From Goekera deserti (GTDB lineage: Bacteria > Actinomycetota > Actinomycetes > Mycobacteriales > Geodermatophilaceae): a stretch of DNA of 64,000 nt. The position numbers and the translations under genes are program-made. Where the stretch lies: NCBI RefSeq assembly GCF_010685995.1, contig NZ_JAAGWK010000034.1, positions 1 through 64,000 on the forward strand. The letters are read 5' to 3'. Below are positions 1 to 8,824 of the stretch, in pieces (within the stretch, counting starts at the first letter, position 1; each line of letters starts with the position of its first letter). The notes beneath the pieces were generated by a model. It was not told where the DNA came from. It did not search any database and saw only the letters and a list, made by a program, of their open reading frames with translations.

Positions 1-2
1 GG

Positions 3-635
3 GTGGCCGCCGTCCCGGTGCGGGAGGGCGGCGACCCGCTGGTCGACCTGCGCGGCACCGCGATCGCGCTCGACCCGCGCAAGGCCGCCGCCGACGGCTC
101 CTACGCACACCTGCGCCGCGACGTGGTGCGCCGGCTGGAACGGGCGCAGACCCTGCTGCCCGGCGGGCTGCGGCTGCTGGTGGTCGAGGGCCACCGGCCA
201 CCGGCCCTGCAGCAGCACTACTTCGCCGAGTACCGCGCCGGGCTCGCCGTGCTGCACCCCGACTGGGACGACGACCGGCTGGACCGCGCCGCCAGCCGCT
301 ACGTGTCCCCGCCGGCGGTGGCGCCGCACCCGGCCGGCGCCGCCGTCGACCTGACCCTCACCACCGCCGACGGCGTCGAGCTGGACATGGGCACCCGGGT
401 GAACGCCGACCCGGAGGAGAGCCACGGCGCCTGCTACACCGACGCGCCCGGCCTGCCGGCCCGCGCCCGGGCCCACCGGCGGACGCTGGCCGACGCGCTG
501 ACCGCGGTCGGGCTGGTGAACTACCCGACCGAGTGGTGGCACTGGTCGCACGGCGACCGGTACTGGGCTTTGGCCACCGGCGCCCCGGCGGCGGTGCACG
601 GCCCGGTGGAGCTGCCCACCCGTCCGGGCGGGTGA
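3..635 (+). CDS. D-Ala-D-Ala dipeptidase (VanX/M15D-like)
   Basis: Zinc dipeptidase of the peptidase M15D family, which hydrolyses D-alanyl-D-alanine. The family layout is complete: GHRPPA with the substrate-binding Arg near residue 65, the zinc motif HPAGAAVD (His109, Asp116), and the C-terminal EWWHW (Glu177, His180). About 210 residues is the usual length. The first in-frame GTG lies two bases inside the window edge, and the N-terminus already aligns with the usual start of the family, so the gene is near complete, though a start further upstream cannot be excluded. No signal peptide is visible, which suggests a cytoplasmic, turnover-type enzyme. No vanH or vanA ligase genes are nearby, so nothing here indicates glycopeptide resistance. 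Confidence 0.85.
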   Translation: MAAVPVREGGDPLVDLRGTAIALDPRKAAADGSYAHLRRDVVRRLERAQTLLPGGLRLLVVEGHRPPALQQHYFAEYRAGLAVLHPDWDDDRLDRAASRYVSPPAVAPHPAGAAVDLTLTTADGVELDMGTRVNADPEESHGACYTDAPGLPARARAHRRTLADALTAVGLVNYPTEWWHWSHGDRYWALATGAPAAVHGPVELPTRPGG

Positions 636-725
636 GCCTCAAGCCCGGACGGCCGCGTGCCGATGCGGGGCGTGGTGGCGCCGCGAACCGGTGACCGCGA
701 GCCGTCCCCCCTCCTGGAGCCCCTC

Positions 726-1301
726 GTGACGAAGAACCTCGGCCTCGGCCACGCCGTGCGGCGCCTGACCGTCGGCGCCGGTGAGATGAAGCGGCGCAGC
801 GACCGTGCCGAGATGTGGCTGCGCGTCCTGCTCGCGCTGGCCTTCTCGCTCGTGGTGCCGATCGGTTCCTCGGTGGCCGGCGCGGCCGCGACCCAGCTCG
901 GCGCGGTCGCCGAGGCTCAGCACGCGGAGCTCACCCGGGTCGACGCCGTGCTCACCGAGGACGCCAGCACCTACGCCGACACCTCCTCCGGCGCCCAGGT
1001 GGCGGTGGCGGCGACCTGGCCCGGCGGCTCCGGCGAGGTGCGGGCCGACCTCGACGCGCGGCGCGGGGACGTCGTCCCGGTGTGGCTGGACACCGACGGG
1101 CAGCGGCAGGTCGCCCCGCTGGACGCCGCCCAGGTGCGCACCCAGGCGGTGTCGGTCGGCGTCGTGGTCGGTGGCTTCGCCGCGCTCGGCGCCGTGCTGC
1201 TGTACGCGCTGGCGGTGGCCGCGCTGAACGCCCGCCGGGTCGCGCAGTGGGAGGCGGGCTGGGCGCGCGTCGAGCCGGTCTGGGCCCAGCAGCTGCGCTG
1301 A
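726..1301 (+). CDS. Rv1733c-like two-TM membrane protein
   Basis: Membrane protein of about 191 residues with two hydrophobic segments bracketing an extracytoplasmic loop of roughly 90 residues. It opens with the conserved GLGHAVRRLTVGAG and a basic stretch, the architecture of mycobacterial Rv1733c, whose biochemical role is unknown. The GTG at 726 is preferred because homology starts there; an in-frame start at 657 would add an unconserved tail. A paralogue with the same layout lies at 5845-6468, on the other side of the polyol transporter cluster. It is convergent with the dehydrogenase gene that follows. Confidence 0.65.
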   Translation: MTKNLGLGHAVRRLTVGAGEMKRRSDRAEMWLRVLLALAFSLVVPIGSSVAGAAATQLGAVAEAQHAELTRVDAVLTEDASTYADTSSGAQVAVAATWPGGSGEVRADLDARRGDVVPVWLDTDGQRQVAPLDAAQVRTQAVSVGVVVGGFAALGAVLLYALAVAALNARRVAQWEAGWARVEPVWAQQLR

Positions 1302-1333
1302 GCCGCCGGCTGGGACCACGGCGGGGCCGGCTC
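1300..1333. terminator. Possible bidirectional terminator
   Basis: GAGCCG at 1300-1305 pairs with CGGCTC at 1328-1333, with further GC pairing possible inside. It sits between two convergent genes and overlaps the ends of both. There is no T-run, as is normal at this GC content. Weak evidence. Confidence 0.35.
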
Positions 1334-2345
1334 AGGTCTGGGGGCGCACCACGACCTTGACCGAGTGCTGGTCCCGCCGCCCGGCGGTGAGGGCGTCCGC
1401 GGCGCGCTCGAGCGGGTAGCTGCCGGTGACCAGCCGGTCCAGGTCGACCCGACCGGCGGCCACCAGGGCGATCGCGGTCGGCCAGGTGCCGGCGTAGCGG
1501 AACGTGCCGGTGACCTCCAGCTCGCGTTCCTGCACCACCGACAGCGGCAGCGGCACCTCGTCCCCGCCCATGCCGACGAGCACCGCCCGCCCGGCCGGGG
1601 CCAGCGCCCGGATGCCCTCGGAGATCGCCGGCGGGTACCCGGAGCACTCCAGCAGCACCCCCGGTGCCCGCGGCAGGTCCAGCACGCTGGCCGAGCGGGC
1701 GTCGACCAGCTCGGTGGCGCCCATGTCGCCGGCCAGGGCCAGCCGGGCCGGGTTGACGTCGGACACCGCCACCTCGGTGGCCCCGAACGCGATCGCGGTC
1801 TGCACGGCCAGCAGCCCGATCGGCCCGGCGCCGGTGACCAGCACCCGGGACCCGGCGCTCACCCGGCCCTTGCGGCACGCCCAGACCGCCACCGACAGCG
1901 GCTCCAGCAACGCGGCGGCGTCGTCGCTGATGCCGTCCGGCACCGGGTGCGCGAACGCGGCGTGGGTCAGCACGTACTCGGCGAAGGCGCCGTCGATCGG
2001 CGGGGTGGCGTAGAAGCGCATCTGCGGGCACAGGTTGTACCGCCCGGCCAGGCACTGCTCGCAGGTCAGGTCGGGCACGCCGGGCTCGACCGACACCCGC
2101 TGCCCGGGCACCAGACCGGTGACCCCCTCGCCGAGCTCGACGACCTCGCCGGCCGCCTCGTGGCCGAGGACCAGCGGGGACTCGACGATGAACCGGCCGA
2201 TCCGGCCGTGCTCGTAGTAGTGCGTGTCCGAGCCGCACACCCCGACCGACCGCACCCGGACCAGCACCTGGCCCGGGCCGGGGCTCGGGGTGGGCCGCTC
2301 CTCGACGACGACGTCGCCGGCGGCCCGCAGCACCGCGGCCCTCAC
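1332..2345 (-). CDS. Zinc-dependent polyol dehydrogenase (sorbitol/xylitol type)
   Basis: Medium-chain dehydrogenase, 337 residues, NAD(P)-dependent, probably oxidising a polyol such as sorbitol or xylitol to the ketose. GVCGSDTHYYEHG (catalytic Cys37) and GHEAAGE (His62-Glu63) give the catalytic zinc site; VTGAGPIGLL is the nucleotide-binding turn. The structural-zinc region reads TCEQCLAGRYNLC, with only three of the four usual cysteines, a loss also seen in sorbitol dehydrogenases. The GTG start overlaps the stop of the upstream permease gene in a GTGA junction, so it is translationally coupled to the importer. The operon context supports a polyol substrate; the exact sugar alcohol cannot be read from sequence. 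Confidence 0.85.
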   Translation of the reverse strand: MRAAVLRAAGDVVVEERPTPSPGPGQVLVRVRSVGVCGSDTHYYEHGRIGRFIVESPLVLGHEAAGEVVELGEGVTGLVPGQRVSVEPGVPDLTCEQCLAGRYNLCPQMRFYATPPIDGAFAEYVLTHAAFAHPVPDGISDDAAALLEPLSVAVWACRKGRVSAGSRVLVTGAGPIGLLAVQTAIAFGATEVAVSDVNPARLALAGDMGATELVDARSASVLDLPRAPGVLLECSGYPPAISEGIRALAPAGRAVLVGMGGDEVPLPLSVVQERELEVTGTFRYAGTWPTAIALVAAGRVDLDRLVTGSYPLERAADALTAGRRDQHSVKVVVRPQT

Positions 2346-3235
2346 TTGACCGCACCCAGCGACAGGCCCTGGACCAGCTTGTCCTGGGCGGCGAACCCGG
2401 CGATGATCACCGGCAGCGAGACCACGAACGCCGCGGCGCAGACCTGGGCGAGGAAGAGGCCCTGGCTGGTGACGAACCCGGTCAGGTACACCGGCGACGT
2501 CCCGGCCACGGTGCCGGTGAGCACCCGGGCCATCAGCAGCTCGTTCCAGCTGAAGATGAAGCAGATCAGCGACGTCGCCGCGACCCCGGGCAGGATGATC
2601 GGCCCGACGACGGTGCGCAGCGTCTTCAGCAGGCCGGCGCCGTCCATCGCCGCCGCTTCCAGGATCTCCCCGGGCACCTCGGCGAGGAACGAGCGCATCA
2701 TCCACACCGCGATCGGCAGGTTCATCGACGTGTACAGCACGATCAGCAGCCAGATGTTGTCCAGCAGGCCGGTGTACTGGGCGAACAGGTAGATCGGCAG
2801 CAGCCCGGCCACCGCCGGGAGCATGCGGGTGGACAGGAAGAAGAACAGCACGTCGGTCCACTTCCGCACCGGCCGGATGCTCAGCGCGTAGGCCGCCGGG
2901 ATCGCCAGCAGCAGCACGATGACCGTGGAGAGGACGCTGGCGGTCAGCGAGTTCAGCAACGCGGGCCAGGGGCTGAGGCCGGTGCCCACCCCGAAGAACT
3001 CGCGGTAGCCGTCCAGGGTCAGCGGCGCGGCCAGCGACGGCGGGTTGGTGGCCGCGGCCTCCTCGCTGTGGAACGAGGTGAGCACCATCCAGACCACCGG
3101 CAGCACGAACACGATGCCCATGAGCCAGGCCGCCACGGCGAGCAGCGGGTTGCCCCATTCCCGGCGTGGCTTCCGCGGGGCGCCGTCCGGGGTGCGGGTG
3201 GCCGCGACCGGCGCGACGTCGGTGCTGGCGCTCAT
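2342..3235 (-). CDS. ABC transporter permease, MalG/SmoG type
   Basis: Inner-membrane permease of a carbohydrate ABC importer (CUT1), 297 residues with six predicted membrane segments. The EAA loop, EAAAMDGAGLLKTLRTVVGPII, is in the C-terminal half and contacts the ATPase. Its ATG overlaps the stop of the other permease gene by four bases, and its own stop overlaps the dehydrogenase start, so the genes are one transcription unit. Family resemblance to the SmoG/MtlG polyol permeases fits the neighbouring dehydrogenase. Confidence 0.88.
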   Translation of the reverse strand: MSASTDVAPVAATRTPDGAPRKPRREWGNPLLAVAAWLMGIVFVLPVVWMVLTSFHSEEAAATNPPSLAAPLTLDGYREFFGVGTGLSPWPALLNSLTASVLSTVIVLLLAIPAAYALSIRPVRKWTDVLFFFLSTRMLPAVAGLLPIYLFAQYTGLLDNIWLLIVLYTSMNLPIAVWMMRSFLAEVPGEILEAAAMDGAGLLKTLRTVVGPIILPGVAATSLICFIFSWNELLMARVLTGTVAGTSPVYLTGFVTSQGLFLAQVCAAAFVVSLPVIIAGFAAQDKLVQGLSLGAVK

Positions 3236-4200
3236 CGTGCGTTCTCCTCACGGAACAGCGACGACACCGTGCGCAGGGCCAGGGTCGCGATGATGATGGT
3301 GCCGATGACCACGACCACGCCGGCGGCGGACGCCCGGCCGTAGTCGTGCGCCTGGTAGAAGGTCTGGTAGATCGTGTAGGGCAGGTTCGCGGTGCCCAGA
3401 CCGCCGGACGTGATCGTGAAGACCGCGTCGAAGTTCTGCACGATGTAGATCGCGCCGAGCAGGCCGCCGAGCTCCAGGTACTGCCGCAGGTGCGGGAACG
3501 TCATGTACCGGAAGATCTGCCACGAGCTGGCGCCGTCGATCCGGGCGGCCTCGATCACGTCCAGCGGCCGGCTCTGCAGCCCGGCCAGCAGGATCAGCAT
3601 CATGAACGGCGTCCACTGCCAGATGAGCGCCACCTCGACCGACACCAGCGGGGCGGTGCTGATCCAGTCCGGCTGCGGGGCGTCGTCCGACCCGAACAGC
3701 CGCCAGATCGCGGTCAGCGTGCCGTTGAGCAGGCCGTACTCGGGGTTGAACAGCGCGTGCTTCCACAGCAGCGCCGCCGCCACCGGGACGACGAGGAACG
3801 GCGTGATCATCATCGTCCGGACGATCCCGCGGCCGCGGAACTGCCGGTCCAGCAGCAGCGCCGCGACCAGCCCGAGCAGCAGGCTGACCAGCACCACGAC
3901 GACGGTGAGCAGGATGGTCACCCAGATCGCGTTGCGCATGTTGACGTCGGTGAGCACCCGGGCGTAGTTGTCGAAGCCGGTGAACCGCACCTCGTCGGGG
4001 TAGTAGGCGTTCCAGTTCATGAAGCTGATCACCAGCGTCACCACGAACGGCAGCTGGGTGACGACGATCAGGAAGACCAGCGCGGGCAGCAGCGGCGCCC
4101 GCCGGGCCCAGTCGGCCGAGCGCCGCAGCGCCGTCCCCGACCGTTCCGGTGGGGGCGACGCCGTGGTGCCGGCGGTGGTCCGCTCCAGGGTGGTGCTCAT
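3232..4200 (-). CDS. ABC transporter permease, MalF/SmoF type
   Basis: Second permease of the CUT1 importer, 322 residues, six or so membrane segments after a short Thr/Ser/Pro-rich cytoplasmic tail. The EAA loop reads EAARIDGASSWQIFRYMTFP. An ATGA overlap couples it to the following permease. The ATG is preceded by a clear GGAGGA ribosome site. It pairs with the MalG-type permease to form the membrane channel; no ATPase gene is linked. Confidence 0.88.
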   Translation of the reverse strand: MSTTLERTTAGTTASPPPERSGTALRRSADWARRAPLLPALVFLIVVTQLPFVVTLVISFMNWNAYYPDEVRFTGFDNYARVLTDVNMRNAIWVTILLTVVVVLVSLLLGLVAALLLDRQFRGRGIVRTMMITPFLVVPVAAALLWKHALFNPEYGLLNGTLTAIWRLFGSDDAPQPDWISTAPLVSVEVALIWQWTPFMMLILLAGLQSRPLDVIEAARIDGASSWQIFRYMTFPHLRQYLELGGLLGAIYIVQNFDAVFTITSGGLGTANLPYTIYQTFYQAHDYGRASAAGVVVVIGTIIIATLALRTVSSLFREENAR

Positions 4201-4246
4201 GCCGGGTCCTCCTGCGGTGGGCGGGACGTCGTGACGGCGGCGCCGG

Positions 4247-5635
4247 TCACCCCGCTGCCCCCTCGCGGTAGCGGGACGCGACGTCGTCGGCGAGCTCCTG
4301 CCCGCGTTCCAGGGCCTCGTCCACGGTCATCCGGCCGGCGATCGCCGAGCTGACGTCCTGGGACACCTGGGTGCCGAGGTCGGGGAACTCCGGGATGCCG
4401 ATGAACTGGATGCCCGGCGCCGGGCGCGGCTGCGCCCCCGGGTCGTTCGGGTCGGCGCTCTGGATCGCGGCCAGGGTGGGCTCGGCGAAAGCCGCGGACT
4501 CGGCCAGGTAGTCGGGGTTGGCGTACGTGGACGCGCGCTTGCCCGAGGGCACCTGGGCCCAGCCCAGCTCCTCACCGACCAGCTCCTCGTACTCCTTGCT
4601 CGACGCCCAGGAGATGAACTCCCACGCGGCGTCCTTCTTCTCACTGGCCTGCTCGATGCCCCACGACCAGGTCCACAGCCAGCCCGAACGCTCGGTCCTC
4701 ACGACCGGGGCGGGCGCGTAGCCGATCAGGCCCTTGACCGGGGAGTCGGCCGCCTCCAGCGACCCGGCGGCCGACGTCGCGTCGTACCACATCGCCGCGC
4801 CGCCCTGCACCATGTTGTTCAGGCACTCGGTGAAGCCGGCCTGGGGCGCGCCGGCCTCGCCGTGGGCCCGGACCAGGTCGACGTAGAACTGGACGGCCTC
4901 GCGGAACTCGGGGCTGTCCACCCCGGCCTGCCAGTCCTCGGTGAACCAGGTGCCGCCGAAGGTGTTCACCACGGTGGTCAGCGGGCCGAAGACCTGGCCC
5001 CACCCGGGCTGACCGCGCAGGCAGATCCCGGCCATGCCCGGCTCGGCGCCGTCCACCCGGGCGGCGATGTCGGCGACCTCCTGCCACGTGGGGTTCGCGG
5101 GCATCTCGATGCCCGCGGCCGCCAGCACGTCCTTGCGGTACATGAGGAAGGAGGACTCGCCGTAGAACGGCTCGCCGTACAGCTTCCCGTCCACGGTCAG
5201 CGACGTGGTCATCGGCGGGAGGATGTCGCCCTGGTCGAAGTCGGGGTCGGCGGCCACGTACTCGTCGACCGGCGCCACCCACCCGCTCTTGGCGTAGATC
5301 GGGATCTCGAAGTTGCTCAGCGTCGCGACGTCGTACTGGCCGGCCTGGCTGGAGAACTCCTGGCTGATCTTGTCCCGGGCGTCGTTCTCCGGCAGCGTCG
5401 TGAAGTTGACGGTGATGCCCGACTCGGCGGTGAAGTGCTCCGCGGTGAGCTTCTGCAGGTCGACCATCTGCGGGTTGTTGACCATGAGCACGTTGATCGA
5501 GTCCGGGCCGCCGGAGCCGCCCCCACCTCCCCAGCCGGCGCAGCCGCTGAGGGTGAGCGTGACGGCCGCCGCGGCGGCGACAGCAGGCCCTGCGCGCCAC
5601 GGCGCGCGGGTGACAGGCAGATGACGTCGGCGCAC
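4247..5635 (-). CDS. Polyol/sugar-binding lipoprotein of ABC importer
   Basis: Extracytoplasmic solute-binding protein (family 1), about 462 residues. A basic N-terminus, a hydrophobic Ala/Val stretch and the lipobox LSGC show a lipoprotein signal. A low-complexity Gly/Ser linker follows, then a mature domain typical of SmoE/MtlE-like polyol binders (INVLMVNNPQM, aromatic-rich C-terminus). The GTG at 5635 is chosen because it places the basic n-region directly before the hydrophobic core; the longer in-frame extension to 5785 contains no signal features. First gene of the importer operon, 46 bases upstream of the first permease. Ligand identity is inferred from the coupled dehydrogenase. Confidence 0.82.
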   Translation of the reverse strand: MRRRHLPVTRAPWRAGPAVAAAAAVTLTLSGCAGWGGGGGSGGPDSINVLMVNNPQMVDLQKLTAEHFTAESGITVNFTTLPENDARDKISQEFSSQAGQYDVATLSNFEIPIYAKSGWVAPVDEYVAADPDFDQGDILPPMTTSLTVDGKLYGEPFYGESSFLMYRKDVLAAAGIEMPANPTWQEVADIAARVDGAEPGMAGICLRGQPGWGQVFGPLTTVVNTFGGTWFTEDWQAGVDSPEFREAVQFYVDLVRAHGEAGAPQAGFTECLNNMVQGGAAMWYDATSAAGSLEAADSPVKGLIGYAPAPVVRTERSGWLWTWSWGIEQASEKKDAAWEFISWASSKEYEELVGEELGWAQVPSGKRASTYANPDYLAESAAFAEPTLAAIQSADPNDPGAQPRPAPGIQFIGIPEFPDLGTQVSQDVSSAIAGRMTVDEALERGQELADDVASRYREGAAG

Positions 5636-5670
5636 GGGAGTCCCATCTCGTCGTCGAGCGGGCACCGGCT

Positions 5671-5706
5671 TCTCAGGCGCACAGCAGAGTCTCAGGCTCG
5701 CTGCTG
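5671..5706. promoter_or_regulatory. Candidate operator upstream of polyol operon
   Basis: In the 200-bp divergent gap, TCTCAGGC occurs twice (5671 and 5690), and CAGCAG (5682) faces CTGCTG (5701) as an inverted repeat around the second copy. The position, 36-70 bases upstream of the binding-protein start, would suit a regulator site. No regulator gene is linked, so this is only a candidate. Confidence 0.25.
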
Positions 5707-5844
5707 CCGCCGTCAAACCGACCCAGCAGCCCCACCCGGCGCACCCGGCCCCGTGCGCACCAGGGCCGTGCGCCGGATGCCCCACCGGGCGTCGCCCGGG
5801 CTCCAGACTGGGCGCCGACGGTCCCCGGCCCGGAGGTGTGCAGC

Positions 5845-6468
5845 GTGACGGCGATGTCGCAGGACGACCCGACCTGGGGGCGCACCTGGGGCCTGGGCCA
5901 CGCGGTGCGCCGGTTCACGCTGGGCTCGGGCCCGCTGCGACGGGGCACCGACCGCGTCGAGGTCGCGCTGCGGGTGCTGACCCTGTGCGTGCTGCTGCTC
6001 GCGGTGCCGGTCGGCCTGGGCACCGGCGGCTCGGTGCACGCCGGGCTCACCGACGAGGCGGCCCGACAGCGCGCCCAGCTCAGCGCCGTCGAGGCCACCG
6101 TGGTCGGCCGGCCGCGGGACGGCACCGGCCGGTCGCCGTCCGAGCTCGTGCCGGTGGACGCGACCTGGACCGCGCCGGCGGGCGGCCGGGTCACCGGCAG
6201 GCTCCAGGTCGAGCAGGACGTGCAGCCCGGGGACGCCGTCACGGTGTGGGTCGAGCGGGACGGCGCGCGCCGCCCCGCGCCTCTGGACGACGCCCAGGTG
6301 CGGCTGCAGGCGGGCGTGCTCGGTGGCGCGGCCAGCGTGGCCATCGTGGTCGTGCAGTTCCTGCTGCACGCCGCGGGCGTCTGGGTGCTGGACCGCCGCC
6401 GGCACCGGCAGTGGGCGGCCGGCTGGGCCGCGGTCGGCCCGGACTGGCGTCGGCACCAGCTGAGCTGA
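5845..6468 (+). CDS. Rv1733c-like two-TM membrane protein, second copy
   Basis: About 207 residues with the same plan as the gene at 726-1301: WGLGHAVRRFTLGSG, a basic patch, a first membrane segment (RVLTLCVLLLAVPVGLG), a soluble middle containing an Asp-Ala-Thr-Trp motif, a second membrane segment, and a basic tail with a Trp-Ala-Ala-Gly-Trp sequence. The GTG at 5845 follows a GGAGG eight bases upstream; other in-frame starts are 5836 and 5854. Divergent from the polyol operon. Function unknown; the family was named from mycobacteria. Confidence 0.65.
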   Translation: MTAMSQDDPTWGRTWGLGHAVRRFTLGSGPLRRGTDRVEVALRVLTLCVLLLAVPVGLGTGGSVHAGLTDEAARQRAQLSAVEATVVGRPRDGTGRSPSELVPVDATWTAPAGGRVTGRLQVEQDVQPGDAVTVWVERDGARRPAPLDDAQVRLQAGVLGGAASVAIVVVQFLLHAAGVWVLDRRRHRQWAAGWAAVGPDWRRHQLS

Positions 6469-6532
6469 GGCCCGCGCTCGCCGGGTACGCGACCGGCCCG
6501 GCTCCCGCGGGGCCCTCGGTGTCCGGACGTGC

Positions 6533-7354
6533 TCAGCCGACCGGCTGCCCGGCCGGCGATTGCACCGGTACCGGCCCGGGCACGTGGTACAGCCGGCCCT
6601 CCTGGGACTTGACCGTGGCCACCAGCACGAAGCTCATCGTGACCAGCAGCGCCCACGCGCCGAGCTTGTCGGCGTGCACGGCCTCCCACACGTCCTCCTG
6701 TCCGGGGTACTGCCAGGCACCCAGGAAGGTCGCCGCGTTCTCCGCCACCCAGAGGAACGTGCCGATCAGCACGAAGCTCAGCGCCAGCGGCATCCGGTAG
6801 CGGGCGTCGCCCACGGTGAAGTGCACCCAGCAGCGGCGCAGCACCAGCAGGCCCGCCACCGCCAGCGGCACGCGCAGGTCGACCCACCAGTGGTGGGTGA
6901 AGAAGTTCGCGTAGACGCCGACGGCCACCACCGTCGTCGCCGGTGCCGGGTAGTGCGACACCCGCAGGTCGAAGCGGCGCCAGGCCTGGCAGATGTAGGA
7001 GCCGACCGCGGCGTACATGAACCCGGAGAACAGCGGGACGCCGGCGACCACGGTGACCGCGTCGCCCACCGGGTAGCTCCATGAGCCCTGGTGCACCTTG
7101 AACAGCTCCAGGCCCAGGCCGAGGCCGTGGAAGCCGGCGATCACCAGGACCTCCCGCCAGGTCTCCAGGCCGGCCACCCAGAACCCCAGCGTGACCAGCA
7201 CGCACCACGCCAGCAGCGCGTCGAACCGGGCGATCGGCAGCGGCACCACCTGTGCCAGGGCCAGCCCGGCGAACAGCGCCGCGGCGAAGGCGCAGGACTG
7301 CAGCTCCAGCCAGGCGAAGCGGAGCAGCTGCGCAGCGGCGCGTCGGACGGGCAC
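6533..7354 (-). CDS. DUF817 integral membrane protein
   Basis: A 273-residue protein with about eight hydrophobic segments. The conserved motifs of DUF817 are present: LELFKVHQGSWSYP, the FFTHHWWVDLR segment and ADKLGAWALLVTMSFVLVATVK. The motifs, rich in His and Trp within membrane borders, are diagnostic of the family, but no activity is known for it. The GTG start is the first available. It is a single gene, with the acyltransferase-like genes beginning on the same strand further upstream. Confidence 0.75.
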   Translation of the reverse strand: MPVRRAAAQLLRFAWLELQSCAFAAALFAGLALAQVVPLPIARFDALLAWCVLVTLGFWVAGLETWREVLVIAGFHGLGLGLELFKVHQGSWSYPVGDAVTVVAGVPLFSGFMYAAVGSYICQAWRRFDLRVSHYPAPATTVVAVGVYANFFTHHWWVDLRVPLAVAGLLVLRRCWVHFTVGDARYRMPLALSFVLIGTFLWVAENAATFLGAWQYPGQEDVWEAVHADKLGAWALLVTMSFVLVATVKSQEGRLYHVPGPVPVQSPAGQPVG

Positions 7355-7408
7355 GGCCGCAGGCTAATGGGCGGTGCGCCCCGGCCGGGTGGACCCGGCC
7401 GGGACGCC

Positions 7409-8770
7409 TCACCAGACGGTGGCGGTCAGGCCCCAGGCGGCGATCTCCGCCGAGACCAGGGTCTGCAGGGTGCCGCTGGGCCCGAGCCGGCCCGCGTCGG
7501 CCATCACGCCCAGGGTGATGTCCTCGCCCCAGCGGCCCAGGCCGATGGTCAGGTCGGTCATCATCGGGCCGCCCATCAGGTAGGCAGCGCTCGCCTGGTG
7601 CCGGCCCAGCCGACCGATCAGGTCCGGCAGCGGCCCGACGTTCGAGGCCACCCCGTCGGCGCCCTGCGCGAGGACGGCGAGCCGGTTGCTCAGCGCGCTG
7701 GGCAGCAGCCGCATCGCGTCCACCACGCCGGTCGGCCCGGCCGGGCGGCCGTCGCGGCGCGAGGCACCGACCGGTGCGGCCGCCTCGATGGCCCGCTTGG
7801 TGGCCACGCGCACGTCGGCGATCGAGCCGTGCTGCGGGGTGCCACCGGGCAGCACCACCAGGGCGCCGACGACGGCGTTGGCGGTGACGTCGTGCTGGCC
7901 CTGCGGGCGCTGGTGGCGCAGGTCGACCGGCAGCAGGATGCGCAGCGGGCCGTCGACGGTGTCGCCCCGGGAGAGCCGCGCGGTGCGCAGCAGGTTGGCC
8001 AGCACCGACAGCAGCAGGGTGTTGCCCGACCCGCCGCGCGCCTGCGCGACGCCGTCCCAGTCCGCGGCGCGCACCCGGGTCAGGGCCATCAGCCGGCGGC
8101 CGGACCGGGCACCGACCCCCTGGTTGCGGCTGCGCACCGCCGCGATGGTCGGGCTCAGCCGCTGCAGGTCACCGGTGGCCGACGGCCGGGCCAGCGCCAC
8201 GGCGACCTCCCGGCCCAGGCGCACCGTGCCACCCAGACCGTGTCGCACCCGGGTGACCACGTCACCGAGCTCCTCCACGGTGTCGGCCCGCCAGCCGCGC
8301 ACCGGGGCCTGCTGCGGCACGGTGCTCGACCCGCCGCCGAACCCGTGCGTCAGCAGGGCGCGCGCGTCGCCGTAGGCGTGGTTCACCCACAGCGACACCA
8401 TGCTGCCGCCGTCGGCGGTGCGGGCGGCGGCCATCCGCCACCCGGCGGTGGCCGCCGGGTCGATCTGCTGGCTGGCCTCCTCCTCCATCAGCGCCATGAG
8501 CTCCGGGACGGAGAGCTCGTCGGGCTCGAAGCGGATCGGCGGCAGGTCGGCGGCCGGCGCCCAGCGCAACCGGGCCCCGGGCACCCGCGGGCGCACCACG
8601 CGGCGGCCCAGGCCCTGCGGGTCCTGGGCCAGCTCGTTGGCCCAGCGCAGCAGCGCGTCCCCGGTGACCGGCTCGTCGTAGTGCCGCAGCAGCCCGATGC
8701 ACGGCCGGTGCAGACCGGTGCGGGTGGCGGCGACGTACATCGCCGCGTGGTCGTCCAGGGGGATCTTCAC
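7409..8770 (-). CDS. WS/DGAT-like acyltransferase-fold protein, paralogue 1 (HxxxD intact)
   Basis: A 453-residue protein with the two-lobe plan of the wax ester synthase/diacylglycerol acyltransferase and condensation superfamily. The catalytic-type motif is at residues 131-135 (NHAYGD). The central region LRILLPVDLR and the C-terminal SNVGPLPDL match the WS/DGAT landmarks (a PVSxR-like and an SNVPGP-like segment). It retains both His and Asp but lacks the following Gly and the preceding second His of canonical HHxxxDG. The GTG start has a GGAGAAG ribosome site. It is the last of three tandem paralogues. Acyltransferase activity is plausible; substrates cannot be inferred. Confidence 0.6.
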   Translation of the reverse strand: MKIPLDDHAAMYVAATRTGLHRPCIGLLRHYDEPVTGDALLRWANELAQDPQGLGRRVVRPRVPGARLRWAPAADLPPIRFEPDELSVPELMALMEEEASQQIDPAATAGWRMAAARTADGGSMVSLWVNHAYGDARALLTHGFGGGSSTVPQQAPVRGWRADTVEELGDVVTRVRHGLGGTVRLGREVAVALARPSATGDLQRLSPTIAAVRSRNQGVGARSGRRLMALTRVRAADWDGVAQARGGSGNTLLLSVLANLLRTARLSRGDTVDGPLRILLPVDLRHQRPQGQHDVTANAVVGALVVLPGGTPQHGSIADVRVATKRAIEAAAPVGASRRDGRPAGPTGVVDAMRLLPSALSNRLAVLAQGADGVASNVGPLPDLIGRLGRHQASAAYLMGGPMMTDLTIGLGRWGEDITLGVMADAGRLGPSGTLQTLVSAEIAAWGLTATVW

Positions 8771-8824
8771 GCTTCTCCTCGGGCAGGGGTGCGGTGGGTG
8801 GGACGGGTGTTCACGGGGTCCGGC

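Noticed and set aside
3-635. Vancomycin-resistance vanX
   Set aside because: No vanH or vanA genes next to it and the family has many housekeeping members.
639-1319. Minus-strand open frame over the first Rv1733c-like gene
   Set aside because: No motif, composition typical of antisense shadow.
952-2341. Minus-strand Arg-rich open frame across the dehydrogenase region
   Set aside because: Shadow of the dehydrogenase gene in another frame; the +1 frame carries all conserved motifs.
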